Positions 53,865-62,050 of a stretch of DNA of 64,000 nt are shown piece after piece. Numbering within the stretch: the first letter of the stretch is position 1; every line of letters starts with the position of its first letter. The notes under the pieces were generated by a model. That model was not told the origin of the DNA and made no database searches. It saw only the letters and a program-made list of their open reading frames with translations. Made by a program: the position numbers and the translations under genes. The DNA is from Acidobacteriota bacterium (GTDB lineage Bacteria; Acidobacteriota; Terriglobia; Terriglobales; Acidobacteriaceae): contig JACPYL010000010.1 in NCBI GenBank assembly GCA_016196065.1, forward strand, positions 62,001-126,000. The letters run 5' to 3'.

Positions 53865-56549
53865 TTGAAAGCCACGTTTGCGCTCTTCATCTATCTAAGT
53901 GCGGCCTTGACCCTTGCCGCTCAGGTAAATCAAGCGGATTCAGCCAGGATGCTCAAGAGCTACGGTAAGCTTCCCCTGACCTTTGAAGCGAACCACGGGC
54001 AGACCGATCCACGGGCCAAATTCTTCTCTCGCGGGGAAGGCTACAGCCTGTTCCTGACGCCCAGCGAAGCGGTGCTGTCTTTGCGCGGGCGGGCAACAGA
54101 AGGGAACTCCAACCCCAAGAATGATGTGGTCGTGATTCGCACCCAACTCTTAGGCGCCAATGCACAAACCGAATTGGTTGGTGAAAGCCCACTACCCGGC
54201 AAGAGCAATTATTTTGTAGGGAGTGACCCAACCAAGTGGCGGACGAACGTGCCCCAGTTCGGCAAAGTGCGTTACGAAAATGTATATCCGCGCGTGGATC
54301 TGGTTTACTACGGCCATCAGCGCGAACTGGAATACGACTTTGTGCTGCAACCGGGAGCGAACCCGAACTCGATACGACTGGGGGTTGAAGGCGCGGCCAA
54401 ACTCCACCTCGACCACGGCGATCTTGTCATGAGCAGCACTGGCGGAGACCTTTATCTCCGTGCTCCGCATATCTACCAGGAAGCGAATGGAGTCCGCCAC
54501 ATCGTGCGCGGCCAGTATGTTATCAAGGGAAACAACGAAGTAGGATTTCGTCTCGGTTCGTACGATCGACGCAGAGCGCTAGTCATTGATCCGGTGCTGG
54601 CGTATTCGACCTACCTGGGTGGAAGTGGGACCGGCGGGGACATTGGTGTCGCGATTGCCGTGGATTCTGCCGGCAACGCCTATGTCACCGGGCAAACCAA
54701 CTCAACCGATTTCCCCACTGCGAATGCCATCCAGCCCACCAACGCCGGGAATGGCGATGCGTTTGTGACGAAGTTCAACGCCGATGGCAGCGCACTCGTC
54801 TACTCAACATTTCTGGGCGGGAGCACGGGCGGCGAAGAGGGACAAGCCATCGCAACCGACTCGGCTGGCAATGTGTACGTCACCGGCGCAACTCTTTCAA
54901 GCGACTTTCCGACCGTCAATCCGATCCAGCGCAGGTATGGTGGCGGGGACACGGATGCGTTCGTGACCAAGATCAATGCTGACGGCAATGCGCTTGTCTA
55001 TTCCACTTATCTGGGCGCCGCCGGCGAAGATGACGGTCAAGGCATCGCCGTGGACTCGGCAGGAAATGCATACGTGGCTGGGACCACGGGATCAAAGCGC
55101 TTTCCTGTGAAGAATTCCATCCAGCCTGCCTTTGGCGGAGGGGCGCGGGACGCGTTCGTAACGAAGATCAATGCGGCCGGTAGCGCGTTCGTCTATTCCA
55201 CCTTTCTGGGTGGCAGTGATGACGAATACGGCGCAGGCATTGCAGTCGACTCGGCAGGGGATGCCTACATTGCGGGGAGTACTCTCTCCGCTGACTTTCC
55301 GGTCAACAATGCAATCCAGCCCACGTTCGGCGGTGTGATTGATGCGTTTGTGACCGAAATCAATTCGGCCGGCGCTGCGCTTGTTTACTCTACCTACCTG
55401 GGTGGAAGCAACTGGGACCAGGGTTTTGGAATTGCCGCCGATTCGGCCGGCAATGCATATGTCACTGGAGTCACGCAGTCAACCAATTTCCCTACGTTCC
55501 ATCCCATTCAACCCAGCCTGGGCAGCAGCAACAGAAATGCGTTTGTCAGCAGGATCAATGTGGGCGGCACCGGATTCGTTTTCTCTACTTACCTTGGGGA
55601 GAACGACGATGAGCTAGGTTTTGGCATTACCAGGGATTCCTTGGGGGATGCCTACGTTACCGGCGCCAACGGAGCTCCCAGCGGCGACACCGCATTTGTT
55701 ACCAAAATGAAAGCAGACGGCAGCGCAGTCGTTTACACAACCAACCTGGGGGGAAACTGCAACAGCAACGTAGGTTCTGGCGTAGCCGTTAACTCGACGG
55801 ATAGCGTCTACATGGTCGGGTGGACATGCTCGAACAACTTCCCTACGACTCCATTCGCATTTCAGAAGGAGTTCAAAGGTGGAGGGTACGCGAATGCGTT
55901 TGTCGCCAAGGTCGCTGAAACCTTTGCCAACGTCTCGCCCGCGACCTTGTCTTTTCCCTTACAACTCATTGGTCAAACCAGCGTTTCTCAAAAGACCACC
56001 TTGACCAATACCGGGACGCACACTATCACCATCAATCAAATCTATTTCGGCGGTTCGAACCCGGGTGACTTCACCCAGACCAACACTTGCGGCTCTTCAC
56101 TCGCCGCGGGCGCGAGTTGTACGATTTCGGTCGCGTTCATTCCTTCAACAAGAGGGAGCCGAACGGCACTTCTCGGAATCAGTGATTCGGACGCGGGCAG
56201 TCCACAAACGGTGTCATTGAGCGGAACCGGTGTGGCCGTCTCGCTTTCAGCGAAGAAATTGAATTTCGGGAACCAGCCCGTAGGGACCAAGAGTGCGTCG
56301 CAAACGTTCACACTCACGAACCTGGACGGCACGCCGCTGCATTTTTCGAAGATTGTGATCAAAGCAAAAAACGCGGCAGACTTCTCACAAACCAATACTT
56401 GTGGAACGGGAATTGGAGCCCATGCCAGTTGCACAATCACGGTGAACTTCACACCGTCCGCCCAAGGCGCGCGGAGGGGATCGCTTCAAATCTCCGACGA
56501 CGGTGGCGCCAGTCCGCAGAAAGTTACATTGTTGGGAACGGGGACCTAG
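53865..56549 (+). CDS. Secreted SBBP-repeat protein with ASH/choice-of-anchor-D domains
   Basis: A TTG at 53865 follows AGGAGG by 7 bases and opens directly onto a signal peptide (KATFALFIYLSAALTLAAQ), giving 894 residues; the longer frame from 53727 lacks these features. Residues about 30-245 are the DUF7948-like domain preceding SBBP repeats. Residues about 245-685 carry eight or so SBBP repeats, each about 58 residues (AYSTYLGGSGTGGDIGVAIA, VDSAGNAYVTGQTNSTDFPT). The C-terminal 200 residues form two ASH/choice-of-anchor-D units (DFTQTNTCGSSLAAGASCTI, DFSQTNTCGTGIGAHASCTI). This is a typical surface or secreted propeller of Acidobacteriota; function unknown. Confidence 0.9.
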   Translation: MKATFALFIYLSAALTLAAQVNQADSARMLKSYGKLPLTFEANHGQTDPRAKFFSRGEGYSLFLTPSEAVLSLRGRATEGNSNPKNDVVVIRTQLLGANAQTELVGESPLPGKSNYFVGSDPTKWRTNVPQFGKVRYENVYPRVDLVYYGHQRELEYDFVLQPGANPNSIRLGVEGAAKLHLDHGDLVMSSTGGDLYLRAPHIYQEANGVRHIVRGQYVIKGNNEVGFRLGSYDRRRALVIDPVLAYSTYLGGSGTGGDIGVAIAVDSAGNAYVTGQTNSTDFPTANAIQPTNAGNGDAFVTKFNADGSALVYSTFLGGSTGGEEGQAIATDSAGNVYVTGATLSSDFPTVNPIQRRYGGGDTDAFVTKINADGNALVYSTYLGAAGEDDGQGIAVDSAGNAYVAGTTGSKRFPVKNSIQPAFGGGARDAFVTKINAAGSAFVYSTFLGGSDDEYGAGIAVDSAGDAYIAGSTLSADFPVNNAIQPTFGGVIDAFVTEINSAGAALVYSTYLGGSNWDQGFGIAADSAGNAYVTGVTQSTNFPTFHPIQPSLGSSNRNAFVSRINVGGTGFVFSTYLGENDDELGFGITRDSLGDAYVTGANGAPSGDTAFVTKMKADGSAVVYTTNLGGNCNSNVGSGVAVNSTDSVYMVGWTCSNNFPTTPFAFQKEFKGGGYANAFVAKVAETFANVSPATLSFPLQLIGQTSVSQKTTLTNTGTHTITINQIYFGGSNPGDFTQTNTCGSSLAAGASCTISVAFIPSTRGSRTALLGISDSDAGSPQTVSLSGTGVAVSLSAKKLNFGNQPVGTKSASQTFTLTNLDGTPLHFSKIVIKAKNAADFSQTNTCGTGIGAHASCTITVNFTPSAQGARRGSLQISDDGGASPQKVTLLGTGT

Positions 56550-56607
56550 TCGCGCTGGCGCAACTGGCCGGAATAGTGCGAGCTCCATCAAGTCGTTCCT
56601 AGGTTCT

Positions 56608-56641
56608 GTTGTTGGTGTAATGGCGATTTTTCACCAGTTAT
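56608..56641. repeat. Dispersed 34-base repeat, copy 2
   Basis: Matches about 28 of 34 positions of 23827-23860 and shares the core ATGGCGATTTTTC. It sits between the convergent SBBP and lipoprotein genes and reaches the stop codon of the latter. Confidence 0.55.
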
Positions 56642-57579
56642 CACGGAATGTGCGGCTTGGGATCACCCACCACGCCCTGTGCCGGTGCTGCCGGGACACG
56701 TTTGTAGCTCCACTGTACGAACTGGCCCTCTTGCCATTGATACGTCACCACGTCGAAATTCTTCGCACAACAGTTCGGGCTGCCATCGTCACTGCGTCCG
56801 GTGATGGTCAAAGTGAGGGATTTCTCGTCGAACGTTGCGCCTGTACCTGTCGCGTGTGAATCATAGACAAACTGCTGCGTTATCACTGGATGGGCCGCCC
56901 GAATTACGAACAACTGCACGACTCCTGTCCTCATGCAACTGCCGCCGCAGTCGGTCCAGTCTGTCATCACTAAGGTATGGTGCCCACCACCGTTCGTGTA
57001 GTCAAAACAGAAAACATGGTCGAGTCTGGCCGACTCATAGCCTGAGTCGGACTTCCGCTCATATTTCCCATTTTTTAGGTCTGCGCTCCAGTCCGCGTTT
57101 TCGCCAAACATGCGAATGTTTCGGAAGTCTACGCTACACACATCGCTTGCGCTCTGTTCTAGAACACGGTTCGGCGCGGAAACATCGACTGCGGGAGCCC
57201 TGCGAACATCCTGCCCCACCACCTTGCGGGTGAGTCCGACAAATCTCGCCTTCCCACCTTCCATCGTTCGGTGCAGCGCAAAGTCGTAAGTCTTGCCATT
57301 CGGAGACTCCCCTGCAAAAAGCCGCGACGGGCTGTGGATGGCCAACACAACGACAGCACCCGCAGAAAAATTCGCGACGGCGGGAACGGCTGATTCGATA
57401 TGCACGGTCAACGCAAATCTCGGGTCAACATCAACGAGCGTGACCTGCCCTGAAAAATCCGTGAGCGGGACGACGGCCTGCACACTCGCTCTGAGGTGAA
57501 TCTCATCGTTGGTGCTTTTTGCTTGGCCTGCGGCGCACGCCGAGAGACTCATGGCGAGAATGGCAAGGAAACGAAGCAT
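56641..57579 (-). CDS. Lipoprotein of unknown function
   Basis: The ATG at 57579 gives 312 residues with a lipoprotein-type signal (LRFLAILAMSLSAC, lipobox LSAC). No Shine-Dalgarno sequence is obvious. The mature protein is beta-rich (HLRASVQAVVPLTDFSGQVT, RFALTVHIESAVPAVANFSA) with several Cys (SDVCSVDFRN, DHVFCFDYTNGGGHHTLVM, DWTDCGGSCMRTG, SPNCCAKNFD) that may form disulfides. No family recognised. A longer frame up to 57702 was rejected since it lacks a signal peptide. Confidence 0.72.
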   Translation of the reverse strand: MLRFLAILAMSLSACAAGQAKSTNDEIHLRASVQAVVPLTDFSGQVTLVDVDPRFALTVHIESAVPAVANFSAGAVVVLAIHSPSRLFAGESPNGKTYDFALHRTMEGGKARFVGLTRKVVGQDVRRAPAVDVSAPNRVLEQSASDVCSVDFRNIRMFGENADWSADLKNGKYERKSDSGYESARLDHVFCFDYTNGGGHHTLVMTDWTDCGGSCMRTGVVQLFVIRAAHPVITQQFVYDSHATGTGATFDEKSLTLTITGRSDDGSPNCCAKNFDVVTYQWQEGQFVQWSYKRVPAAPAQGVVGDPKPHIP

Positions 57580-57619
57580 GGCGCGTTGGGGACTAAGCCG
57601 ACTCTCAATGATAACTGTT

Positions 57620-57637
57620 GTTAACAGGCGATTACAC
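57620..57637. repeat. Direct repeat GTTAACAGGCGATTACAC, copy 1
   Basis: An 18-base exact repeat shared with 57922-57939, about 300 bp apart, flanking the small membrane-protein gene. Flanks such as ATGATAACT and ATGATTGAC also look related, so each copy may be part of a longer decayed duplication. Confidence 0.7.
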
Positions 57638-57715
57638 TTACTGACCCATTCATTTGCGCCCTGCCGCTCGCGGAGTCCTGCTAGCACGTACCGAGAAGCC
57701 AAACTCCGACTGCAA

Positions 57716-57874
57716 TCAACACGATGTCACGGTCAACATTCCAGTCGCTTCGCTTGCATTTGCAGGTTGAAGCGTGCGGGTCTGAGGAAATAGCAGGAAC
57801 TTAACGTTCATATATACGAGCAGTACGCCTAGCAGCAATCGCCACCAGGAAAGCTCTCGTTTCATGTGGTTCAT
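57716..57874 (-). CDS. Small single-pass membrane protein
   Basis: A 52-residue frame on the minus strand (MNHMKRELSWWRLLLGVLLV) reads on as YMNVKFLLFPQTRTLQPAN and ends at a TGA at 57716. It has a positively charged N terminus, one TM helix (RLLLGVLLVYMNVKFLLF) and a short polar tail, i.e. a small membrane protein. An inner ATG (57865) is an alternative start. It lies on the same strand as the lipoprotein gene. Codon composition is normal. It is too short for certainty. Confidence 0.55.
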   Translation of the reverse strand: MNHMKRELSWWRLLLGVLLVYMNVKFLLFPQTRTLQPANASEATGMLTVTSC

Positions 57875-58098
57875 TTCACAGCAGGAAGATGGTTTTGTCT
57901 ACGTCGGTCAGGATGATTGACGTTAACAGGCGATTACACCAACTACTCTGCGAATCCCTCGCTCGCCGGCCTGTGCGATCGCTCTCACCCCATCTCGCCC
58001 CACTCGCTAGAGCGCGCGTCCCGGCACAAGTCTCAAAACCCAACCCGGGTGGGGTTGTATCACCTTTTCCCTATGTATTGCTAACCCCCTGCCGCGCC

Positions 58099-58128
58099 TT
58101 GACAGTTCTTCCCGGCGCTCCCTAGAAT
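58099..58128 (+). promoter_or_regulatory. Promoter of the hrcA-grpE-dnaJ cluster
   Basis: TTGACA (58099-58104), an 18-base spacer and TAGAAT (58123-58128) form a near-consensus sigma-70-type promoter. The predicted start near 58135 leaves a leader of about 77 bases before the hrcA ATG. Confidence 0.7.
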
Positions 58129-58134
58129 CGAAAA

Positions 58135-58196
58135 GAGGCTCTGAATCCACATTCTAAGCCTCTGCATCTAAAGTATTTAGATAGAGCCTCCGGCTC
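58135..58196 (+). promoter_or_regulatory. Structured 5' leader of hrcA with alternative hairpins
   Basis: GAGGCTCT (58135-58142) is complementary to AGAGCCTC (58183-58190), closing over a perfect hairpin ATCTAAAGTATTTAGAT (58166-58182). The same AGAGCCTC can instead join GAGCC-TCC-GGCTC (58184-58196). The two foldings exclude each other. The stem begins at the predicted transcription start. Confidence 0.5.
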
Positions 58197-58211
58197 CAGA
58201 TTCGAAACAAC

Positions 58212-59249
58212 ATGCCACCGGGACCAGCCGGCGGTCGGGAACGCGAAATCCTGACTGCCATCGTCGAGACTTTTATCGCCACCGGAGAACCGGTAGGCTC
58301 GCGCACACTTGCGCGTACCAGTCGTGAAGGTTTGAGCGCGGCCACCATCCGTAACGTGATGGCAGATCTGGCGGATGCAGGTTTTCTGGAACAGCCGCAC
58401 ACGTCAGCCGGGCGCGTTCCGAGTCCGGAAGCGTATCGCTACTACGTCAAGCAACTGAGTGGCGAGACGCGGCTGTCGCACGAAAACGAAAGCATCATCC
58501 AGGAGAGTCTCACCGGCGTCACCGATGTGCAGGAGTTCATGGAGCGGACGTCGCATGTGCTCTCGCTGATCTCGCGAAGTGTGGGAGTCACGGTGGCTAC
58601 GAGTGGTCCGCGTAACGCTCTGGAGCACGTTTATTTTTCGCGGCTGGGGGATCAGAAAGTTCTGGCCGTCGTGGTGACGAGGTCGGGAGTGGTTCGGGAT
58701 CGCGTCCTGCGCCTCGATCTGCCGCAATCGGAACTTGATCTGGCCGCTCACTACGTCAATGAAAACTTTCGCGGCTGGATCATGGAAGATATGCGCGCCG
58801 AGATTGCCCGGCGTCTGGACAAAGAACGCAGCGAATATGACCGCTTGATGGGATCGATTGCGCAGCTCTATCAGCAAGGTGCTTTGACCACCAGCGACGC
58901 GCCGGAAGCGGTATTTGTGGAAGGGGCCGCCAACCTCGTGACCGGAGAGGAAGACCGGCAACGCCTGCAGGACATGCTGCGAACGCTGGAAGAAAAAGAA
59001 AAAGTCGTCAAGCTGCTGGGCGCGTATCTCGACACGCGCCAGGAAGCAGTGCGCGTCGTCATCGGGCTCGATGCCACGATGCCGTCCATGCAGAATTTTG
59101 TGCTGATCGGCGCTCCGGCGCGAGTCGGAGGGGAAGTGATGGGATCGCTCGCTGTGATTGGGCCGACCCGCCTTGACTATCAGCACACCATGTCGGCCGT
59201 TTCGTATATCGCGAGGCTGTTCGACAAATTGTTAAATGAATCGGAGTAA
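58212..59249 (+). CDS. hrcA: Heat-inducible transcription repressor HrcA
   Basis: The 345-residue protein starts with the HrcA winged-helix segment (REREILTAIVETFIATGEPV, GSRTLARTSREGLSAATIRN, VMADLADAGFLEQPHTSAGR), followed by GAF-like and dimerisation parts (LGAYLDTRQEAVRVVIGLDA, GSLAVIGPTRLDYQHTMSAV). HrcA represses class I heat-shock genes by binding CIRCE. It is first in hrcA-grpE-dnaJ; no CIRCE is visible upstream in this window, so autoregulation may use another site or the leader. No Shine-Dalgarno sequence precedes the ATG. Confidence 0.97.
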   Translation: MPPGPAGGREREILTAIVETFIATGEPVGSRTLARTSREGLSAATIRNVMADLADAGFLEQPHTSAGRVPSPEAYRYYVKQLSGETRLSHENESIIQESLTGVTDVQEFMERTSHVLSLISRSVGVTVATSGPRNALEHVYFSRLGDQKVLAVVVTRSGVVRDRVLRLDLPQSELDLAAHYVNENFRGWIMEDMRAEIARRLDKERSEYDRLMGSIAQLYQQGALTTSDAPEAVFVEGAANLVTGEEDRQRLQDMLRTLEEKEKVVKLLGAYLDTRQEAVRVVIGLDATMPSMQNFVLIGAPARVGGEVMGSLAVIGPTRLDYQHTMSAVSYIARLFDKLLNESE

Positions 59250-59258
59250 TTGGGAAGT

Positions 59259-59831
59259 ATGGGTAAAGGAAACGGAAAGACCGATACCAGGAATCTCGAT
59301 GTGGAACACGAGTTGCCGCCCGCAGAGGGCGGAGAAGAGCGGCCTGACCCAACCCCGTTAGATAGCTCGGCGTCATCCGAAATCGATAAAGTACGAGCGG
59401 AACGCGACGCGTTGCTCGATCGGCTGGCGCGACTGCAGGCGGAATTTGACAATGCCCGCAAGCGCGCCGTGCGCGAGCAGCAGGACTTCCGCGAATTCGC
59501 CGCTGCTGACGTCATCAAGAGCATCCTGCCGGTGCTGGATAGCTTCGAGCGCGCGCTGAAAACGCCTTCCAGCGGCTCGAATGCAGATGATCTGCGGGGC
59601 GGCTTGGAACTGATTTACCGTCAATTTCAGGACGCGCTGCAAAAACTCGGAGTGCAGTCCATCGAGGCGGTCGGAAAGCCGTTCGATCCTCGTGTGCATG
59701 AAGCGGTCGAAATGGTAGAGACAAAAGACGTGGAAGACCACCAGGTTTTGGACGAATTTCAGCGTGGCTACAATTACAAAGGACGCATGCTGCGTCCAGC
59801 GATGGTGCGAGTGGCTAAGAACAGTGATTAG
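59259..59831 (+). CDS. grpE: Nucleotide exchange factor GrpE
   Basis: The 190-residue protein has an acidic/disordered N terminus, a long coiled-coil (EIDKVRAERDALLDRLARLQ, AEFDNARKRAVREQQDFREF) and the GrpE beta domain (GVQSIEAVGKPFDPRVHEAV, YNYKGRMLRPAMVRVAKNS). It releases ADP from DnaK. The ATG at 59259 lies 10 bp after the hrcA stop; a TTG at 59250 would overlap less well with the ribosome site. Its final codons and stop fall inside the left arm of a word array. Confidence 0.96.
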   Translation: MGKGNGKTDTRNLDVEHELPPAEGGEERPDPTPLDSSASSEIDKVRAERDALLDRLARLQAEFDNARKRAVREQQDFREFAAADVIKSILPVLDSFERALKTPSSGSNADDLRGGLELIYRQFQDALQKLGVQSIEAVGKPFDPRVHEAVEMVETKDVEDHQVLDEFQRGYNYKGRMLRPAMVRVAKNSD

Positions 59832-59913
59832 TGAATAGTGGTTGGTGACTAGTAAACTTCCGCACGCTGAGGTCGTTTTTCTAGCCACTCATCACTACCC
59901 ACTAACCACTGTT
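59819..59913. repeat. Word-array inverted repeat between grpE and dnaJ
   Basis: Arms 59819-59851 and 59881-59913 (33 bases each, complementary at 26 positions) flank a 29-base unique centre. The left arm is a run of AGTGATTAGTGAATAGTGG-type words, the right its inverse (CACTACCCACTAACCACTG). The array supplies the last codons of grpE. Confidence 0.85.
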
Positions 59914-59929
59914 TCGACGAAGGAGCAAT

Positions 59930-61063
59930 CTGGCTAACAAGAGCAAACGCGACTACTACGAGGTCCTTGGCGTCACTCGTACGTCTACCGACGTTGAGAT
60001 CAAGAGCGCTTACCGCAAGCTGGCGATGACGTATCATCCGGACCGCAATCCAAACAATCCCGAAGCGGAAGACAAATTCAAGGAGTTGACCGAAGCCTAC
60101 GCGATTCTGGCGGACGCCGAAAAACGTTCGTTGTACGACCGCTTCGGACACGCCGGACTGGGTGGCGCGTCGGGCGGCGCAGCCGGTTTCGATCCTGCGA
60201 TCTTCCAGGACTTCGGCGACATCTTCGGAGAATTCTTTGGCTTTGGCGACTTGTTCGGTGGCGGCGGAGGGCGTGGACGCTCTCGCGCTCAACGTGGCGC
60301 CGATCTGCGCGAGGATCTGAATCTCGAATTTGAAGAAGCTTTCTTCGGCGTTGAAAAGCACGTCAAGGTACGGCGGCATGAACCCTGCGATACATGTCGC
60401 GGATCGGGCGCTGCACCCGGCAAAGCGCCGGTCCAGTGCCGCTCCTGCAATGGTCGTGGGCAGGTACGCTATCAACAGGGATTCTTCAGCATCTCGCGCA
60501 CGTGTCCAACCTGCCAGGGTGCCGGCAGCGTGATCACTGATCCCTGCCCGAAGTGCAAGGGCGAAGGGCGACAAGTGCGTGAGCGCACGGTGGAAGCAAA
60601 AGTCCCCGCCGGAGTCGAAGACGGCACACGCATTCGCTTTTCCGGATATGGTGAGGCCGGGGCATTCGGCGGACCAGCCGGCGATCTCTACGTTGTCCTC
60701 CACGTCAAAGAGCATGCTTTTTTTGAGCGCGAGGGTAACGATCTTCATTGCGTTGTGCCGATTTCGTTTCCGCAAGCCGCGCTCGGCACCGAGATCGTCG
60801 TCGCGACCATGGAAGGCGAATACACACTCAAGGTTCCCGAAGGAACCCAGTCTGGAACATCATTTCGCATCCGGAATCGCGGCGTACCCGTTCTGAACGG
60901 TCATGGCAAGGGCGACCTTTACGTCGAAGTCCGCGTGCAAACGCCCGGCAAGCTCACAAAACGCCAACGCGAACTGCTAGGCGAGTTGGGACAACTCTCT
61001 CCCGTCGAAAACAAGCCGCAGAACCGGTCATTGCTGGGGAGAATGAAAGATATGTTCGCGTGA
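59930..61063 (+). CDS. dnaJ: Chaperone DnaJ, apparently starting at CTG
   Basis: The 377-residue protein shows the J domain (KRDYYEVLGVTRTSTDVEIK, then YHPDRN with HPD), Gly/Phe region, the four CxxCxGxG zinc motifs (CDTCRGSG, CRSCNGRG, CPTCQGAG, CPKCKGEG) and C-terminal substrate domains. The full J domain reads in frame from a CTG at 59930 with AAGGAG 4 bases upstream; no in-frame ATG, GTG or TTG precedes an ATG at 60026 that would lose half the J domain. So CTG is the likely start, or a base was misread. DnaK is not in the window. Confidence 0.95.
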   Translation: MANKSKRDYYEVLGVTRTSTDVEIKSAYRKLAMTYHPDRNPNNPEAEDKFKELTEAYAILADAEKRSLYDRFGHAGLGGASGGAAGFDPAIFQDFGDIFGEFFGFGDLFGGGGGRGRSRAQRGADLREDLNLEFEEAFFGVEKHVKVRRHEPCDTCRGSGAAPGKAPVQCRSCNGRGQVRYQQGFFSISRTCPTCQGAGSVITDPCPKCKGEGRQVRERTVEAKVPAGVEDGTRIRFSGYGEAGAFGGPAGDLYVVLHVKEHAFFEREGNDLHCVVPISFPQAALGTEIVVATMEGEYTLKVPEGTQSGTSFRIRNRGVPVLNGHGKGDLYVEVRVQTPGKLTKRQRELLGELGQLSPVENKPQNRSLLGRMKDMFA

Positions 61064-61066
61064 GGC

Positions 61067-61156
61067 AGTTCTCAGTTCCCGGTTCCCAGTTCTCAGTATC
61101 GGAACCGACCGGCCGGAGAGCTTTTGCTGAGAACTGACCGCTGAGAACTGAGAACT
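61067..61156. repeat. Word-array inverted repeat between dnaJ and rsmE
   Basis: Arms 61067-61096 and 61127-61156 (30 bases each, complementary at about 24 positions) carry words such as AGTTCTCAG and CTGAGAACT. They flank 30 bp of unique DNA. The right arm ends 7 bp before the rsmE ATG, which has no ribosome site. Confidence 0.85.
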
Positions 61157-61163
61157 GTTCCCA

Positions 61164-61898
61164 ATGACCCGCCGCCGCTGGATCGCCGATGAAGTCCACG
61201 GAAATACTGCTGCTCTGGTCGGCGAACACGCACTTCACCTTGTGCGTGTGTTGCGCGCCTCTGTCGGACAGGAATTCGACATTGCCACCGGTATTTCAGT
61301 CCGGCGCGGAACCATAACTTCTATCTCCGACACTCGCGTCGACTTTTTGCTCGGCGAAGAACACTCCATCCCGCCAGCGCCTGATTTAACGCTGGCCCTG
61401 GCCATCTTCAAATTCGATCGTATGGAGTGGGCAATCGAGAAATGTACCGAGCTTGGCGTCACGCGGATCATCCCTATCATTGCGCAGCGTACCGATTCAC
61501 ACCTGGCAACAGCGGCTGCGAAACGTAGAGAGCGTTGGCAGCGCCTTGCTCTGCAGGCCTCGGAACAGTCACGTCGCACCGCTCCGCCGGAAATTGCTGC
61601 TCCAATCAAGCTGAGAGATTTCTGTAGCGTCGGCGACCCGCCGGCCGAAGCCCGCAAGATAGTCCTCGCCGAGTCAGAAAACGACACGCGTCTGCGCGAT
61701 ACCTTAGATTCCCGCCCGTCCCCAGTAGTCCTCGCCGTCGGCCCCGAAGGCGGCTGGGCACCTGACGAACTGCGATGGTTCCACGACAACCACTGGATCG
61801 CCGCCTCGCTCGGCGACACTATCCTCCGTGCCGAAACTGCCGCGATCGTCGCGACTGCCCTCGCGCTTGATGCTTTCCGAAGTAGTGGTCCAGTCTGA
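61164..61898 (+). CDS. rsmE: 16S rRNA (uracil-1498-N3)-methyltransferase
   Basis: The 244-residue protein matches RsmE: a PUA-like N terminus (HLVRVLRASVGQEFDIATGI) and SPOUT-class methyltransferase (LALAIFKFDRMEWAIEKCTE, GVTRIIPIIAQRTDSHL, LALQASEQSRRTAPPEI, VVLAVGPEGGWAPDELRWF, SLGDTILRAETAAIVATALA). It methylates N3 of U1498 in 16S rRNA. It follows dnaJ in the usual prmA/dnaJ-rsmE neighbourhood. A REPIN-like element starts 5 bp after its stop. Confidence 0.96.
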   Translation: MTRRRWIADEVHGNTAALVGEHALHLVRVLRASVGQEFDIATGISVRRGTITSISDTRVDFLLGEEHSIPPAPDLTLALAIFKFDRMEWAIEKCTELGVTRIIPIIAQRTDSHLATAAAKRRERWQRLALQASEQSRRTAPPEIAAPIKLRDFCSVGDPPAEARKIVLAESENDTRLRDTLDSRPSPVVLAVGPEGGWAPDELRWFHDNHWIAASLGDTILRAETAAIVATALALDAFRSSGPV

Positions 61899-61902
61899 AA
61901 AT

Positions 61903-62015
61903 GTGGGGACAGGTCTTTGACCTGTCCAGTATGAGTTGAGGCCCGGCCAGTTGTTCTTCAGTGCAATAAGATCCACGGCCCTGCGGGCCGGGACAGGTCA
62001 AAGACCTGTCCCCAC
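61903..62015. mobile_element. REPIN-like inverted palindrome doublet
   Basis: Two palindromic copies, GTGGGGACAGGTC-TTT-GACCTGTCC (61903-61927) and its inverted partner (61991-62015), flank a 63-bp centre with its own CGGCC-type pairing. The total is 113 bp, non-coding, between rsmE and the helicase gene. A related palindrome lies inside the S9 peptidase gene (41165-41187). No encoded transposase; a RAYT-type enzyme elsewhere in the genome would be needed for mobility. Confidence 0.75.
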
Positions 62016-62050
62016 ATCTGAGCGGCATCCTTTCCACAAGAAGCTCTGAT

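Larger units (their letters stand above)
57875..58211. other. Spacer upstream of hrcA
   Basis: No gene supported. It holds the second GTTAACAGGCGATTACAC copy (57922-57939), a promoter-like pair (58099-58128) and a structured leader (58135-58196). I looked for a CIRCE element (TTAGCACTC-N9-GAGTGCTAA) and did not find one. Confidence 0.6.

Noticed and set aside
57875-58211. CIRCE element upstream of hrcA
   Set aside because: I looked for TTAGCACTC-N9-GAGTGCTAA and found no acceptable match on either strand.
59849-60775. 308-codon minus-strand ORF
   Set aside because: Antisense to dnaJ, which carries complete family motifs.
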